Position numbers and translations under genes: made by a program
DNA from: Entoloma clypeatum
Taxonomy: Eukaryota; Basidiomycota; Agaricomycetes; Agaricales; Entolomataceae
Direction of reading: 5' to 3'
NCBI GenBank assembly: GCA_963565915.1
Contig: OY751493.1
Coordinates: 3,472,001 to 3,536,000, forward strand
DNA: 64,000 bases
Notes under the pieces: model-generated
Database searches by the model: none
What the model saw: only the letters and a program-made list of their open reading frames with translations
Told to the model about the DNA's origin: nothing
Part shown: one piece after another, positions 39,326 to 52,500 of the stretch
How the letters are laid out: the number at the start of each line of letters is the position of its first letter
Position numbering within the stretch: the stretch's first letter is position 1

Positions 39326-41781
39326 CTACTCCTCCTCTTCATCTTCGTCATCAAATGATCCGGGCATATGGGTCTGTGGTAGGTGACTGGATCGTTGCGA
39401 ACCTCGCCCGGCAGACATTTCCTCCTGCTCTCGATGACACTTTTCCACCCAGTCCTCCAAGTGTCCATGCATCTTGGAAAGACCTTTCCACTCATGTCTA
39501 GCAACAATACTTCCGCCCCGACAACTTTCCCAACCTGCACTCATAAGTACGGGTGCCTGGAGGATTGTGATCAACCTGAGTAGTTGGAAATAATAATAAT
39601 GGGGTTGCTACCTGAGAATGCCAACTGACATCTCGCACACACACGTTGGAACGTAGACCTTTGGTGACATCAGGTTCCGGTTCCGAAGGGTCGAAAGCCA
39701 TGGGAAGTGTTCTCGAACGATCTAGGACCTGAACCACTCTGCCGTCAAGTGACCAGATCTAGATAGAGTAGTCGGTGTAAGAAAGTGCACAAGAAGCAGG
39801 ATTCGCACATGTATTCTGCCATCGGCAGACCCAGAATACAGATATTGAGCCCCTGTAGTCTCCATTGGGCTGAAATGGCATCGTATGAGTGTGCGCAAGA
39901 CCGAATGACCCCGGTAGGTCATCACACTGCAGTCTTGCGGATGTGCCTCATACTTTGGCTTCGTATAATGGGGATACCTGTCTTGTATGGTCAACGAGGA
40001 ACATCCATATCCATTTCCTATACAGACCGATAATCAAATCCGCGAACGCCATAATGGTGGCCGCAAACACTCTCGAAATCTTGACTGCTGCGCATTTTAC
40101 GCAAATCCCATAACCGCAAGGCTTGATCTTTCCCATTGGAAATTATATAACGGCCATCGCCTTTGGCGGAGACATATGTGATACCTTCGGTGTGTCCAAT
40201 GAGAACACCGGAAGGCTTTTGAGAGGCGCCGAGTGAACGGCGATCCCTAGAAGCAAGGGACTCTCACAACACAATCCAGTAAGGCAACAACGAGACCCAC
40301 CAGACTTTGAGAAACGTGTCATCTGAAGCACTCACGAGTACGTTTCCCGACGCAGTATCAGCCCAACAACAACTATTCACATCGTCAGTGTGCGCCGATA
40401 TTTTGACGGTCCTCTTGTTGGCGAGGAGGTCATAAACTATGTAGCAATTCAAAAAAATGTCCAAAGGCGGCTGAACTATCCTCACCAAAAATCTTCCCAC
40501 TTCCTCCTGCAATTACTTCATTCCCATCAGCAGAAAAACGACAACTCCATATGCCGAAGTTTTCGCCGTAGCTCCAGGCATTCGAAAAGCGGCTCGGAGG
40601 TTCGGAGAACGGAATGGGTACTTGCAGAGTTGAGCTATCCTGAGTACTTGTCATGTATACCGTTGGGGTCTATCGTCGGTCAAATATTTGAAAAATATTA
40701 CGAGATGAATCTTAGGCACCCACTATGGATGAATAGATCATTCTATTGAGGTGACATTAGCCGCAGATCTGTCATCATGCCCACAAGATTGACCTTTCGT
40801 TATCAGGGGAGAGATTAGCATCAGTAATGGTCCATCTTCCTGGGTGTCCTTGGATTGTTTTCATGACCTTCATAGTAGTCTGTAAACTTGCGTCTGAACG
40901 GGACTGGTGAAGTAGCCCAGCATAGGGCATCTGGGGAGCTGTCGTGTCGAAAAGATGGAGACGGAAGTCTAAATGGGATTGGTCAGATCATTCAATAGCA
41001 TTTTCATTCGTGGATACCTTGCGAGCAAGTGTAGAAGAATGAAGAGTCTGAATTCAAACGAGTGATGAGTCGAGCGTCGTCTCCATTCCAAATGTAGAAT
41101 TTACCTGTAGAGAATTGTCCAGTGTAGACATTAGCATCGTAAGCGGCCACAGCAGTGCCGTTGGAGTTGGGGATGAGGTTCTACCAACGCAACGCGTCAT
41201 TGGATAATCCGACACGGGTACTTATTTCCTACATGAATATAATCTTCTCGGTGATTGTGTGGCTGAGGACGTCGGGCCCGATGAACGAGAAACTTGGCGA
41301 CGTTGACGTCGCCACGTCTGACCCTTACTCTGTTTGAAACCCTTCCAAAATCCCCGCTATTAATCAATTCCACGCCTGCCTTCTGTGGTTCAGTGGCTGG
41401 TTTGAACCATTGATGTGGAGCGCTATGGAATGAATCTGAGAATTCGTCATCGTCCTCGTCTTCGTCTGTGGCCTCTTCTTCCTCACGGACTATGCCTGCG
41501 CCTCTGTCGACGGTGTTGAGGAGGCGGCCGAGGTCCCGAAGAGTCATTCCAGAGAGGTTAATGACGCGCTGGGCGCCACGGCTACCATGAGGGCCGCCGT
41601 CAGATTGCATGGTGAACAGAGCTTATCGGAGGTCAGGCCTACTAATCAGGGAGAAGTCGGAGAGATATGTACAGTTGAGAATGTCCTGAAACGACGAATC
41701 CCTAGTGTCCTGATCGCTGCGCGGCTGTCCTTCGTCGTCTTCGTCGTCTTGTATGGTAAAATCCCAATCGCCCTGCATCAT
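39326..41781 (-). CDS. DCAF11/WDR23-like WD40 protein (CUL4-DDB1 substrate receptor type)
   Basis: WD40 propeller protein of the DCAF11/LEC14B group, substrate adaptors of CUL4-DDB1 ubiquitin ligases. The start at 41781 (MMQGDWDFTIQDDEDDEGQP) is supported because a 51-nt intron with a CTGAC branch joins FQDILN in frame to SLFTMQSDGGPHGSRGAQRV; otherwise the start would be 41610. An acidic N-terminus (EEEEATDEDEDDDEFSD) precedes repeats including VAAYDANVYTGQFS, ENFGIWSCRFSADGNEVIAG, SAHTDDVNSCCWADTASGNV, LVSASDDTFLKVWD, RYIISNGKDQALRLWDLRKM, YLYSGSADGRIHIWSLDGRV and NVCVRDVSWHSQ-APVLMSAG, the last being a hallmark of DCAF11. The C-terminal tail (KMHGHLEDWVEKCHREQEEM, ending EDEEEE) is an extension. 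About a dozen introns. Confidence 0.85.
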
Positions 41782-41948
41782 TGTAGACCTGTAAAAAGGA
41801 TGGTTTGGAGTAGGACTTAAGCTGAGGCATCAGCGACGCCGAGCGTCACCATGATCAAGCGGCCCGGGGGGTGATCATGCCGACTGTTACACAACACATA
41901 CAAATACTGACGGCTCAAGCGCTCCTTGTCCTCGACGTCCGTCCGTTG

Positions 41949-44204
41949 ATGGACTCATTCCTTATCACTGCGGACGAGGTCAACTGCCTCGTCCATGCTT
42001 ATTTGCAGGACTCTGGTGCGTTGTTAAAATCTTCTCTCAATCGTGCTCACATCGCCCAGGATTCACCCACTCTGCGTTCGCCATCCGCATGGAAGGCCAG
42101 CTTGAACGCTCACCGTACGCGCTGAAGCATATCCCTCGCGGAGAGCTCGTCGAACTTCTCAGCAAGGCGCTGCTCTACCTTGAAGTCGAATCCCACTGGA
42201 AAGGCGACTCACTCGCCTCCAACTGCAAATCGCGCTTCTCATTACTTGAGCCTCATGTCTGTTCTCTCCGGTCGCCCAGCGATCAAGCCCCTGCCCACAT
42301 ACCAGCGCTTCCACCAACCGACATCATTTCGAGGACTCCGAAGACGAATGGCGCCGCAGCTCCAGAGTCGCTTGCGAAACGGAAATCCTCCCCCACAGCT
42401 TCTTCCAACGAAGGTCCCGCTGAGAAGCGCCAAAAGAGCGCTTCGGGTGACGTCGACATGGATTCTCCCCGAGACTGTGAGTTTATCCTCTGCTGTATCA
42501 GCTCCGTTCCCGCTCAACGCACCGTTTAGCACCAAAGGTGAAACCTGCTGCCGCCCCGTCAAAACCTAACAAATTAAACGATGGTATACCGGAATCAATA
42601 TCAAAGAAAGCTGCAAAACCAAAACTGCGTCAACAAGGGCCAGGGGATGATATTACTGACCCCAAGTCGATCGTTCTACTTCCTGGTCATGAAACAGAAG
42701 TAAATTCAATTTGCCATCAAAGCCCCGCTGAAATATGCTCAACAGAAATCATCAGGTTTTTGTCTGTGCATTTAACCCAATGAAACCTTCACTACTCGCA
42801 ACCGGGTGCATACCCTCTTCATCTAATTTACATGATCCCTTGGTTTAAACATCTGCCTTCTGTCTAGATCTAAAGACGCTGTGGTGAACATTTGGGACCT
42901 TCCTGCACCGCCACATGGTGCAGACAATTCTGCTGAACTCCCACCTGCGCCCACCATCTTGGACTATTTTGCGAAAGAAGAACAGGGGGATCTAACTTCT
43001 CTTCATTGGAATGCAGACGGCTCCCTATTGGCTATCGGTTCCTACGATTCTGTTCTTCGAATATGTCAAGCTGGTGGGACTCTTTACTTCCAACACCCCC
43101 AGCATCAGGTAAATATTGGCCTATCTGCCTTACTAGCCCTTTCGTCATCGTTCTTTTTTCATTGAGAAGGGTCCTATATTTGCGACGCGGTTCTCAAAAT
43201 CCGGCCAATGGTTGTTGACTGCTAGTCTTGATGGAACAGCATGTCTATGGGATGTGAAGGAAAAGCGACTACAGAAACAGTACCGCTGTCATACAGGTAA
43301 CTTATCATAAGTTGGTTGCACCCCTGGCTAACCACATATCACATCACATCTCCATCAGATTGCTGCTTGGATGTTGACTGGTTGGATGAAAGCACATTCG
43401 CAACCTGCGGCGCCGATCAACTTATTCATGTAATGCGCATAGACGAAGCTAGCCCGATCAAAACATTGGCGTACGTTCTCGTACCCACCACACATTCACA
43501 CACCCATCTCTATTACAGAGGACATATGAATGAAATCAATCAGATCAAATGCGATCCATCCGGCACCCGCCTAGCTTCATGTTCAGACGACATGACTGCC
43601 CGCGTCTGGGATGTTGAAGGTATATCGAGTCCCGACAATATTCCTGGCCTGGTTGCTTCAAACGCTGTCGTTATCTTGGAAGGCCACAAACATTCTGTCA
43701 GTACAATCGCATGGTGTCCGAACAGCAAACTGGAAGCACACCCACTCATCGCCACGTAAGTGCAGTGCCCTCTGAAGTAATACCTCCATACATGTCTTGC
43801 TACTAGTTCATCATTTGATGCGACGGCACGATTATGGGACTCGGTAACTGGAGAATGCCTCAAGGTTTTTGATGACCACAAGCGGCCTGTTTACGCCCTA
43901 TCGTTCAGTCCTGATGGTCACTGGTTGGCTACAGGCAGTGGAGACGGCTGGCTTCATGTGTATAACATCCTGGTGATTGGTACCAATTGAGTATCACTTT
44001 GGTGCTGGTATTCAAAGCTTCTTACGACAGGCCCGCGAGAAACGTTGGTCGTGGTTTGCAGGAGCAGAGAAACCTGGCGTTTTCGAGATTGATTGGCAGG
44101 CGCACGAAGGCATAAACCGAATAGCCCTGGCCCTTGAATGTCGCCAAGTTGCTGTCATCGACGTTACGAAGATCTCGGCTTTGAACCATGACCAACCCAT
44201 CTAG
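41949..44204 (+). CDS. LisH-WD40 corepressor subunit, TBL1/SIF2-like
   Basis: Member of the TBL1/TBLR1/Sif2 family found in histone deacetylase corepressor complexes (N-CoR in animals, SET3C in yeast). The start MDSFLITADEVNCLVHAYLQ at 41949 begins the LisH motif, completed after an intron by DSG-FTHSAFAIRMEGQL; an upstream in-frame ATG (41877) is possible. A Lys/Ser/Pro-rich linker follows (about residues 90-200), then WD40 repeats: IVLLPGHETE-VFVCAFNP, SKDAVVNIWDLPAP, LTSLHWNADGSLLAIGSYDS, FATRFSKSGQWLLTASLDGT, CCLDVDWLDESTFATCGADQ, GHMNEINQIKCDPSGTRLAS, LEGHKHSVSTIAWCP and VYALSFSPDGHWLATGSGDG. The final exon restores REKRWSWFAGAEKPGVFEID and ends NHDQPI at 44204. Divergent from the DCAF11-like gene, 167 bp apart. 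Confidence 0.9.
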
Positions 44205-44728
44205 TGAATTTTGACGCATGGTAACGGACTTGTAGTTCGAGGTCTGCATTGGTGTGTACTATAGCATCCCATATGTTTCCCCCTGTCGCAAAAAGTAATG
44301 AACATCGCCTCAGCCTGACCAACATAATGGGGTAAGGAAGGACCTGTACAAGTAGACTTTTACGATGAAGTTAGCAGGCGCGTAAGAAATCAAAGAAATG
44401 GAATGGAATCAGATTTCCGTTCTTGATCTGGTCCAACGGTTCCTTTCGCACCTCGCGGATTGAAAATATACCAGGTAGCCAGACCAAAGTTTCAGCGAGG
44501 ATTATCTCTCCAAAGCGTGAAGTCCTCATCAAGCGTTGGGGGGACGAGAGGGAGGGTACTTACATACCAATTGAAAGCAAAATGCAAACAGTATTTTGTT
44601 GTTCAGATAAATACTGGCAACTTGTTTGTGATTATTTGTCTGATGCCGATGAAAGACGTCATCATCGATTCCATAATTCCACCACTGCCGCTGTAGCACA
44701 GATTGTCTTGTTTCTTCTCTCATTGACC
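44205..44728. other. Spacer without a recognised gene
   Basis: About 520 bp between the TBL1-like stop and the GHITM-type start, both on the plus strand. An open frame from 44423 runs into the next gene but shows no conserved sequence upstream of 44729. Confidence 0.4.
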
Positions 44729-46034
44729 ATGTTTCGCTTGAGCACCCTGCGTCCGCTATTACAGGCGACATCACCGCGTCTGTATTACAAGAATTTACTC
44801 ACCACACGAACATTAAGCACTCTGCGGCCGAACCCAAGCCAGAAACCCTTCAGTAAGATGGATTGGCGTCCGGGAAATCTCTGGCAAAGCTCGCGCACGT
44901 ACATGTCGGAGAGGCCGATTGTGCAGCAGGAACAAGGTTTCTCGTGGCAGCGGTTGGCGATCACTGCGGTTCGTGGTTACTTTTCGCATTTTCCGGAGGC
45001 GACGTTGACCATGTCGCGCAGGCAGGAGTAACTGGTGCTGTCATCGTGGTCAACGGGCTCCTCAACCGCGAGACTAGGGAAGACGCTCTTTCTCCAGGCG
45101 AGAGAGGATACCTCAATAAAACTTTCCAATACACCGGTGCTGGTCTTGCCCTCACTGCCCTCACTGCCCGAGCTATGTTCAAATCAGGCCATGCGTTGAG
45201 GATCATGGCGGCCAATCCTTGTCCGTCACTTCTCATTCTCACTTCACAGTTATGTTGAAAGTTTTCCTCATTAGGGGTGGTGCTCGGGGTGGGTCTCGTT
45301 GGGGGGATCACCTCCATGATAGGTGTATTTTTCACTCCTCCAGAGCGGACATACCAAAAGCATTTCTTCTGGCTGGTGGGTTCCCATTATTTCCTTGATC
45401 CGAGCCCGTTTCCTATTCACTTCCCAGGTATTTAATGGATTCCAAGGAGCAACCTTGAGTCCTCTCTTTTTCTTTAACCCTGCCGTGCTTTCTCGAGCCG
45501 CACTGTACACGTTCGGAATTGTAGGCGCGCTCTCATATGTCGGAGCAACAGCAAAGTGAGTATTTTACAATTCCCGTTTTAACATTGCCTGTTGACACAT
45601 CGACAGGAATGATAAGTTCCTTCATCTCGGGGGACCTCTGCTCGCTGGTGTGACTGTCGTTGCTCTGAGCTCCCTTGCCCCCATGGCCCTGCCATTGGGA
45701 ATGGCTGGACTTGCTGCCGCTGAGGCCATTTCCCTCTACGGCGGTTTGGCTGTCTTTGGTGGATTAGTGCTATACGAGTCAGTTATCAAACCTCTTTGTT
45801 CTTGGCCGTCTCATTTATGGTTTGTCTAGTACGCAGAAGGTCTTACACCACGGTCGTCTCGTTGAACAAGGTCTTTTGAAAGGTGATGTCTTGAGCGAAT
45901 CTATTGGTCTCCAACTGGACATGATGAATATCTTGTACGTTGACGCCTTGCATTTTCGCCCTCAAGTCCTCACGACTTTCGTATGTAGTATCCGCCTCGT
46001 TCAGCTTCTCTCCATGAACCAACGTCGGAAGTAA
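44729..46034 (+). CDS. Bax inhibitor-1 family mitochondrial membrane protein, GHITM-type
   Basis: Multi-pass protein of the TMBIM family; the GHITM branch sits in the mitochondrial inner membrane and affects cristae shape. The start MFRLSTLRPLLQATSPRLYY at 44729 is followed by an Arg-rich presequence with no acidic residue (NLLTTRTLSTLRPNPSQKP). After a 50-nt-class intron come helices ITAAGVTGAVIVVNGLL, FQYTGAGLALTALTARAMFK, WLVLGVGLVGGITSMIGVFF, ALYTFGIVGALSYVGATAKN and LLAGVTVVALSSLAPMALPL. The family signature GGLVLYDTQKVLHHGRLVEQ comes near the end, then SIGLQLDMMNI-FVRLVQLLS and the stop at 46034. Five or so introns. Convergent with SLY1, 122 bp between stops. Confidence 0.88.
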
Positions 46035-46156
46035 TACATGTCCATCTGTTTACTACTCGTCAGGCTAGAAATGTAACTGTGCCATATCTAATTTTTTGAT
46101 TAGAAACTTTAATCAACCCGCAGAGGTATATCTCATACAGCGCTGACGCATGCTCC

Positions 46157-48691
46157 TTAGATGGTCGCGACTTTCCCAAGACCTTCTAAAACCTTGACAA
46201 ATCCTCCAGGGTCCACAATCTCCGTTCCGCCATACGTCACCCTCTTCCTTGATTTCTTCGCCCACTCTTCCAAATTGCCGTATTCAACGTACCCAGCACC
46301 CCCAACCACGAAGACAATGCCTTCCGCATATGCTATCCTCTTCCCTTTGACTAGCCCGCTCCCGCCTGGCCCCCCTGGTAGGCCAACGTTTGCATGGCGC
46401 TGGGCGCGCGGATCAAGGAAGATGTAGTCATCTGTTTCTTGCAGAGACTGGTTGGACGCTGCAGAAGAATCCATAAGTGCTTCCACAAGCCGTGTCACAG
46501 GTAGGAGTTTGTTTGTTGGGAGAAAATTCTTCACCCCGGAGATGAGGTTTTCAAGAGCGCCTTCCTTCAGGCGGTCTGTTAGCTGTGAAGAGGTCAGATC
46601 AAATGTGATGTTTTTTTATTCCATGCCAAAAGAGGACGAACCCTGTTACCCAAAGCGCTGAAGTTTTTGAACAGCTCCCCACCCTGGCCGGCACCTAAAT
46701 TCGGGGTGGCAGAGCCAGTGCTCGCCGTGCCGGTCGACATTGTCATTCGGGAAATCTCTCTTGTACGTCGAACATAGTCAAACGCTGCGAGGTCTGCACC
46801 TGCCGCCTTGAGTTCCTTCTCTAGGTCATTGATGTCTTCTTTCGTGATGGCGCCGTCTGGCGAAGAAAGGTAAAAGACGAGAACGAGGCGTAACTTGTCC
46901 ACAGCAGTGAATGTGCCATCTGGCCGTGGTGCGCGCAGAATTTCTAGAATGGAAGCCACTGTCTGAAGATTTGTGAGCCATGTCATGAGGGAATTAAAAA
47001 ACTAAGATACCTGTTTATTGATAGCTTCTTCTGTGCTAAAAAGTTCATCCAATCCGCGAAGCTTGATCTGTTCCAGGAGAGCACTAGCAATATTCATATG
47101 TGTATCTATTGTCAGTTTCCTTGCCGTCAGCTCTGGGAGCTGTGTGATGGCCGTTTTCAAGTGTGCTGCGTTCGTCGACAGATCTCTGCATGAAGATTAG
47201 GATAAAGAGCTCAATACAAGACAAGGAAAATCGTACAGTTGGCTAATGTCATTGACATTACTGACACCCGTACTCCTGGTAATCTCTGCCGCATCTTGTT
47301 TGTATTTGTTCAATTCGGCGTCTATCTCCTCTGCTACTTGCGGGAATGGATTGGCGGCATTCCGAGCCCAGAAGAAATCCTTTGAATCAAGATCATAGCT
47401 CTTCTTCGGGTGTTCAGTTGTTGTGACGACTACGCGGTTCAGCTTGATGTCCAGGCAGTCGGAAACGAGAGCTTGATAGGTCCATCCATGGGAGAGAACA
47501 GAGACCAGGTCCACATTGCGATCGAGGATGAGAAGAACTGACGGAATGTATCTGTTAGAAAACGGCATAAAGTTGAGGCAAGGACGTTCGGTTCGCACTG
47601 GGACGTTGTAAATTTAAGAGACCCGACGCGTCTTGCGCGAAGATAGGGGGAGAAGAGGTTGATGTCGAACGCGAGGCGGTGAGAATAGCATCTCGTATCT
47701 TCGTCTCTAGCTTCTTCGCGACCATTTCGGCGGCGTTGCCTCTTGGTGCGCGGATAAAAGGCACATGTCCTATCCATGAGGTTGGCGTTTATCGGAAGAA
47801 GCGATAGTATGCAAATTCAAGCATACCCATCGTGGCAACAGCACTAAAAAGGCCACTTGCTATGCGTTCAATTTCCTGTTCGATTTGCTGGTCGGTGGAA
47901 GAGGGAGAGTTGAGGATCGTGTAAGTTGACTGTGGTATCGTCGCCGCTTCAGGTTGAACAGGTGACGTGGATGATGACGTCGTTGAAGGAGAGAGAAGAG
48001 AGAAGAGAGAAGGGGAGGGTGCAATGAAAGAGAGGTATTGGTCAAGAACCTGACTCGAGCGGCAGCTTTAGTAGATAATAGGTTCAAGTGAGTGATACAG
48101 ACGGACTTGTTGTATCAGATCGCCCGTGCCATCTTGAGCAACGGACGAGGCCAATTCCTCCAGAAGCGCGCGAGGCAAAGGCTCGACGAAATTGAGGTGG
48201 AATGATTCGTAAAGGGATTTCTGTAGGTCTTCGGCTATTCGGCGAATGTTGGCTAGGGTGGGGGAGACAAAATAGACAGCTGGGACATCAGGAAGTGGTG
48301 GACGAAGCGAATGTAGCTGTCTGTGGATGGTTTAATAGGGTGAAAGCGGATCCACGGGGAGGACGAACACGTGGAGAGTGACGCCGACGTCGCGTAGATC
48401 TTGGACGCGCAAGACCGTCGCCAGCACATCCTTTGTCTGTTGATCAAGCACAAGGATCTTCCAAACTGGGGGACCCGTTGGCTGTGGCGTTTTCAGACCT
48501 GCTCCTTGCTTTCCAGCGGTGGGTGTGGTATTTGGTGGGTCTGGGGGAGTATTCAAGTTGAGCAATGCAAGGATGGCTTCTGTCTGGGCAGTCTGGAGCG
48601 TAGACGACGCTTGGTCCGGCTAAGTTTTTTGTGAGAACCAGCCTCAGTAATTAGACAGACGACAAACCTGGAGTCTGTTTGAGCTCGCCAT
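46157..48691 (-). CDS. SLY1: Sec1/Munc18 protein SLY1, ER-Golgi vesicle fusion
   Basis: SM protein that binds the syntaxin Sed5 and promotes SNARE assembly in ER-Golgi transport. The start MASSNRLQ at 48691 joins across an intron to [20 protein letters not shown]. Then [112 protein letters not shown] and [20 protein letters not shown], the hallmark SM core. Further on, [37 protein letters not shown] helices, [16 protein letters not shown] and the C-terminal [20 protein letters not shown], ending EGLGKVATI at 46157. About 680-700 residues. Divergent from a small MGC-starting gene, 268 bp apart. Confidence 0.92.
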
Positions 48692-48959
48692 CGTGGACGA
48701 TGATGGGCGGTCGCGCTACAGACACGTGACGAGGAATATAATAGTTTCCCTCCACCCGCCTTCGTGGTCGCGAAAGAAACACGCGCCAAGAATTGTTATC
48801 GTCAAGTCAACATTCATCGATGATTCGCATACTTATAAACGTCTGGGCTACTTAGGGCTTCAGAATTCATCGACCTATCCCTTTTTACTACATTCTGTAA
48901 GCATACGCCTTTGGCTTCTGGTTGCCCTCTTTCACGGTATCCTTTACGTAGCGGCTCTT

Positions 48960-49181
48960 ATGGGTTGCATACCCAGCAAACAGAAGGTGGCCGTCGCTGA
49001 AAATGCGTCACCGCCAACCATTGAGAAGAAAGGGCTTACATCCCAGCTGTTTATACCGACGAATCCGTCTCGGTCGCAAGTCCCGTCACCGCAGCCGCCG
49101 TCCGCTATTGCACCTTGGAATCAACCCCGTGACCTCTGGGTTGTTGAAAAGGACGGAGACGTCGAAAGCCGTTCCCCATGA
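48960..49181 (+). CDS. Small protein with MGC N-terminus (candidate acylated protein)
   Basis: Unrecognised 73-residue open frame starting MGCIPSKQKVAVAENASPP. Gly-2 followed by Cys-3 and a Ser at position 6 fits the N-myristoylation consensus plus an adjacent palmitoylation site, so the product would be membrane-anchored if made. The rest is Pro/Ser-rich (SRSQVPSPQPPSAIAPWNQP) and ends WVVEKDGDVESRSP. The frame is open upstream of the ATG, so the start rests on the motif. LAMTOR1/Ego1 and some Galpha-like proteins share such an N-terminus, but nothing else matches. It could instead be the first exon of a longer gene; I see no continuation. Confidence 0.45.
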   Translation: MGCIPSKQKVAVAENASPPTIEKKGLTSQLFIPTNPSRSQVPSPQPPSAIAPWNQPRDLWVVEKDGDVESRSP

Positions 49182-49598
49182 CTTATGGTGGGATTTTCTC
49201 GATCTCATCCTTGAAAGAAATTCAATTTTTTTTCGGCAGACATGCTGGCCTTGTCGCTTCCATTGTTCTGTATACAGACAATAGTTAGCAGTAGCTAGTA
49301 ACTTACCACATGGGATGTCTGTTTCCTGGGAGACAAGGAGTAATAAGATATTTTTTTGAGCGGTAACTCGAACTACCTTGGTCCTTGGCTCATTTGCAGA
49401 CCATTTCAAGGGAAATCGCTGAAACGTAGTACTTATTGTCGCTGGACGCGGCGATCGGTAATTAAACGGCGGGTTTTCCGTTTTAGGTTCAAACTTTGCA
49501 TGGACTCACGATCCAACTTCTAGCCACGCTCCCTCCTTCGCCCCAGTATACCAGCCCCGGGGCAATAACGACCGCGACGACGGCTTACGACGGCCACA
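49182..49598. other. Spacer without a recognised gene
   Basis: About 420 bp between the small MGC ORF and the channel-like gene, AT-rich in parts with short poly-T runs. Probably 3' UTR of the former and promoter of the latter. Confidence 0.4.
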
Positions 49599-52500
49599 AT
49601 GACCCCGAGTGTTGCGCGAGCAGCCTCATTGCGCCCACGATATTTAGATGACTTCTGGAATACAACACCTTCTCCGTCTACCATATATATTCCTCCACCG
49701 ACCCCTCTGTATACCTATTCAAATACCCAGCAATCGCCACCGGATCCAACTTCGGTCCCACAAAACGGCGGCGAACTCTCTTCACCTGCCACAGTTCTCA
49801 GCTCTACTTTCCCCACAACAACTCCTATTTCGTCTTCTGAGACCTCCACGATCACACCCTCCAGTTCTGCCATGTCTGGTCTAACATTTTCATCCACTCC
49901 CCCGGCTGCATCCAATACTGGAACACCCTTTAATCAAAACGGCTTAGACTTGCACGCGATCTGCATTGGAAATGGAATAGATGCCTCGTCCGAAGGAATT
50001 CTGGCATCCTTAGTTCTTCCAACTGTTGTTGGACTTGGATTATGGGTGAGTCGTCTCGAGAAACCTCCGGCGACGCCCTCACGCCTCCCGGTCACAGGTT
50101 TTGTTTGCATTGATACGACCACGCTTTCGGCAAGTCTATGCTCTGAGGGAATGGTTTGTTCAACAAGAGTGAGTCAACTTTGACATCATCTTCTCCATCT
50201 TATCCATGTGTTTTTTCGTGTCAGCCTTCGTCCCAGACCCCTAGGATCCTCCGTCCTCGCCTTCCTTTTCCCTCCTCTACCATTAGTCCCTCGAATTCCC
50301 CGAGACGTCTCCAATGCAGGTCGTTCTGCCGTCACAGACGCGGAGCTCTTTCCCTCTGATGAACAACTGGGTCAACGCGCTCTTTGGACTGGTTTCCTTG
50401 TTGCGCTTGTGTGGTCGGTAATAGGACTTGTCGGTGCTCTTCCGCTTTATATGGTTGCAACCCCGTGTCTGGCTCGATTTGCATCCTCTCCCCCCTTTAA
50501 GGGCACCTATTCTACCCTTGAAGATCTCAGCCTATTGCGCCTCCTGCGCCTCCTCGATGCTGAATCCCTCTCCACATCAAAGTTGCTTCAGGTCAGGGCC
50601 GAATCTATTGACGGGAATGCCAATAACGCTCGTGTGAGGGTAATTATCCTCACCGCTTTGACAGTCGGTTTCAGCGTGCTGCCTGCCTTGTGGATCGTTC
50701 TGAGGGAACTCAAGACCATGATTGCACACCAGAAGAATTTCACCGAGGTGCGTTGTGAAGGCAAGGAAATGGGTTGGTTGAGTGCTACCCAGGCTCCCGG
50801 ATTTGTGGGGTGGGGAGAGAAACGTCTGAAGGATTTCATCCTTAAGCAAGGACTCAGTCTGTCCATGGAATTGCGCGAAGAAAGAGACGACAGTGTTCGG
50901 TCAAGGAGCGGGCAGACCGCGCGTAGAACCGAAGAACAACAGCCCTTATACGTTGCTGAAGAAGCCAGTCTGGAGGTAGACGTCCAAAGCTTGTTTTCTA
51001 TTGGGTATCTTGAGGATTTTTCCAGTCGCCCATACAAGATAGCTGACCTTCTGGACTCAGAGATACCCAGACGCTCGCAATCCTCATCGAAGAACGGGAT
51101 GAAATTTTGGAGAATCTAGAAATCGCAGAAACAAGATATATTGGTTCCTTCAGAGTCACCACTCCTGACCCATCTATAACCGACTTCGAACCCCCTGCGC
51201 CAGCGGACACAGATCGTCCATACATAAGTCGACCTCTTCCCTTGGGACAGAACGGAACCCGAGTAAGCCTCTTCCAACCAACCAATATCCATCCAGAACT
51301 CAAAATATGACATAGAGATCCACAGGCCGGCGGAGACGTGCCAATCCCGCCTTTGCTGCCTCATCGCTCGCACCAACATCCTTTGTTGCTCCCTCACAAT
51401 ATTACAAGCTCCGTTCGGTCCAGGGAGTCAGTGGTGGCCGTTTCACTGATTCTGGCTTTGACCGTCGCGCAAGTTTTACCGAAACTATCAGCTCCCGCGT
51501 TATTGGAAATGGCAGCCGTCACGGTGATTCCAACAGTATTTCTGCCATTTATGGGCGTTTGCCATTTATGAATCATGCCGCGGCCACTACCGAGAAAGCT
51601 CCTCAGCCAGACCATTCGTCACGGGATGAGAGTTGGCGTTACTCTGCGATCCCAGACCCTCGGCGGTTCGGTCCGAATTTTGCCATCGAAGAGGTTGATG
51701 AGACCGGAATCGCCAGTGTTGATGAGCAAGGCGAAAAGGACGATCTAGGCGGCGAGCAGTGGGTGGATCTCAGTATTTCACTTGACGGCGGAAGTGAGCC
51801 TAACGGGTCGTCGCCTGGCCCATCTGCTTCTGGGAGGCGACCCAAGAAAGAGCCCGTTCCAGCTTCTCGACGTGAGACCTTTCCGATAAGAAGAGACCGC
51901 GATGTCGTCGCTAAAATACTTCCGCCGCCCCATCTACGTTTGCAGCCCGCACAGCCGTTCGTCCGTCCCCTTGACGGAATAAATTTCGAAGATCTCGGCG
52001 ATGTCTACGCTTCTATTACCGAGTGGCGATCCAAGCTGAAGATCATCAATGTTGAAATTGCGGAAGCGCAGAGACAGTGCTATAATGACATTGCGGCTGG
52101 GGCAAGGATAAAAGGATGGTTGATGGTTGGCCGCGGGCTCAGGTATATACCCGGCATTCAACTGATCGAAGGGAGGGCGAAAGAAGATATACGGTGGGAT
52201 GTTCTTCAAAATGAGAGGAGTCCCCTGGACTCCGCTGTCCTTTTGACTGTTATCGTCGTGGTGACTGTCCTGCTGGCAGTTGGGTGTGAGTGTTTGGAAG
52301 CCTTATTTTAGTACGCGATTGACTCTCCCGATAGTGACTGCTGTATCCGGGCTAGCACTAGCAACAGCACCCGATATTGCCGATTTTCTGCCCTTTTTCC
52401 AACCTCTCCTGCGTGAACATCCTCTAACTACAGGAACTGCCACTGTTTTTGCACCCGCCGTTGCAACCATTTTATTCACATCTATCGCTCTGTTCCTGAT

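Noticed and set aside
41610..41781. Start of the DCAF11-like protein at 41610
   Set aside because: An upstream acidic exon joins in frame through a standard 51-nt intron, so 41781 is preferred, though 41610 stays possible.
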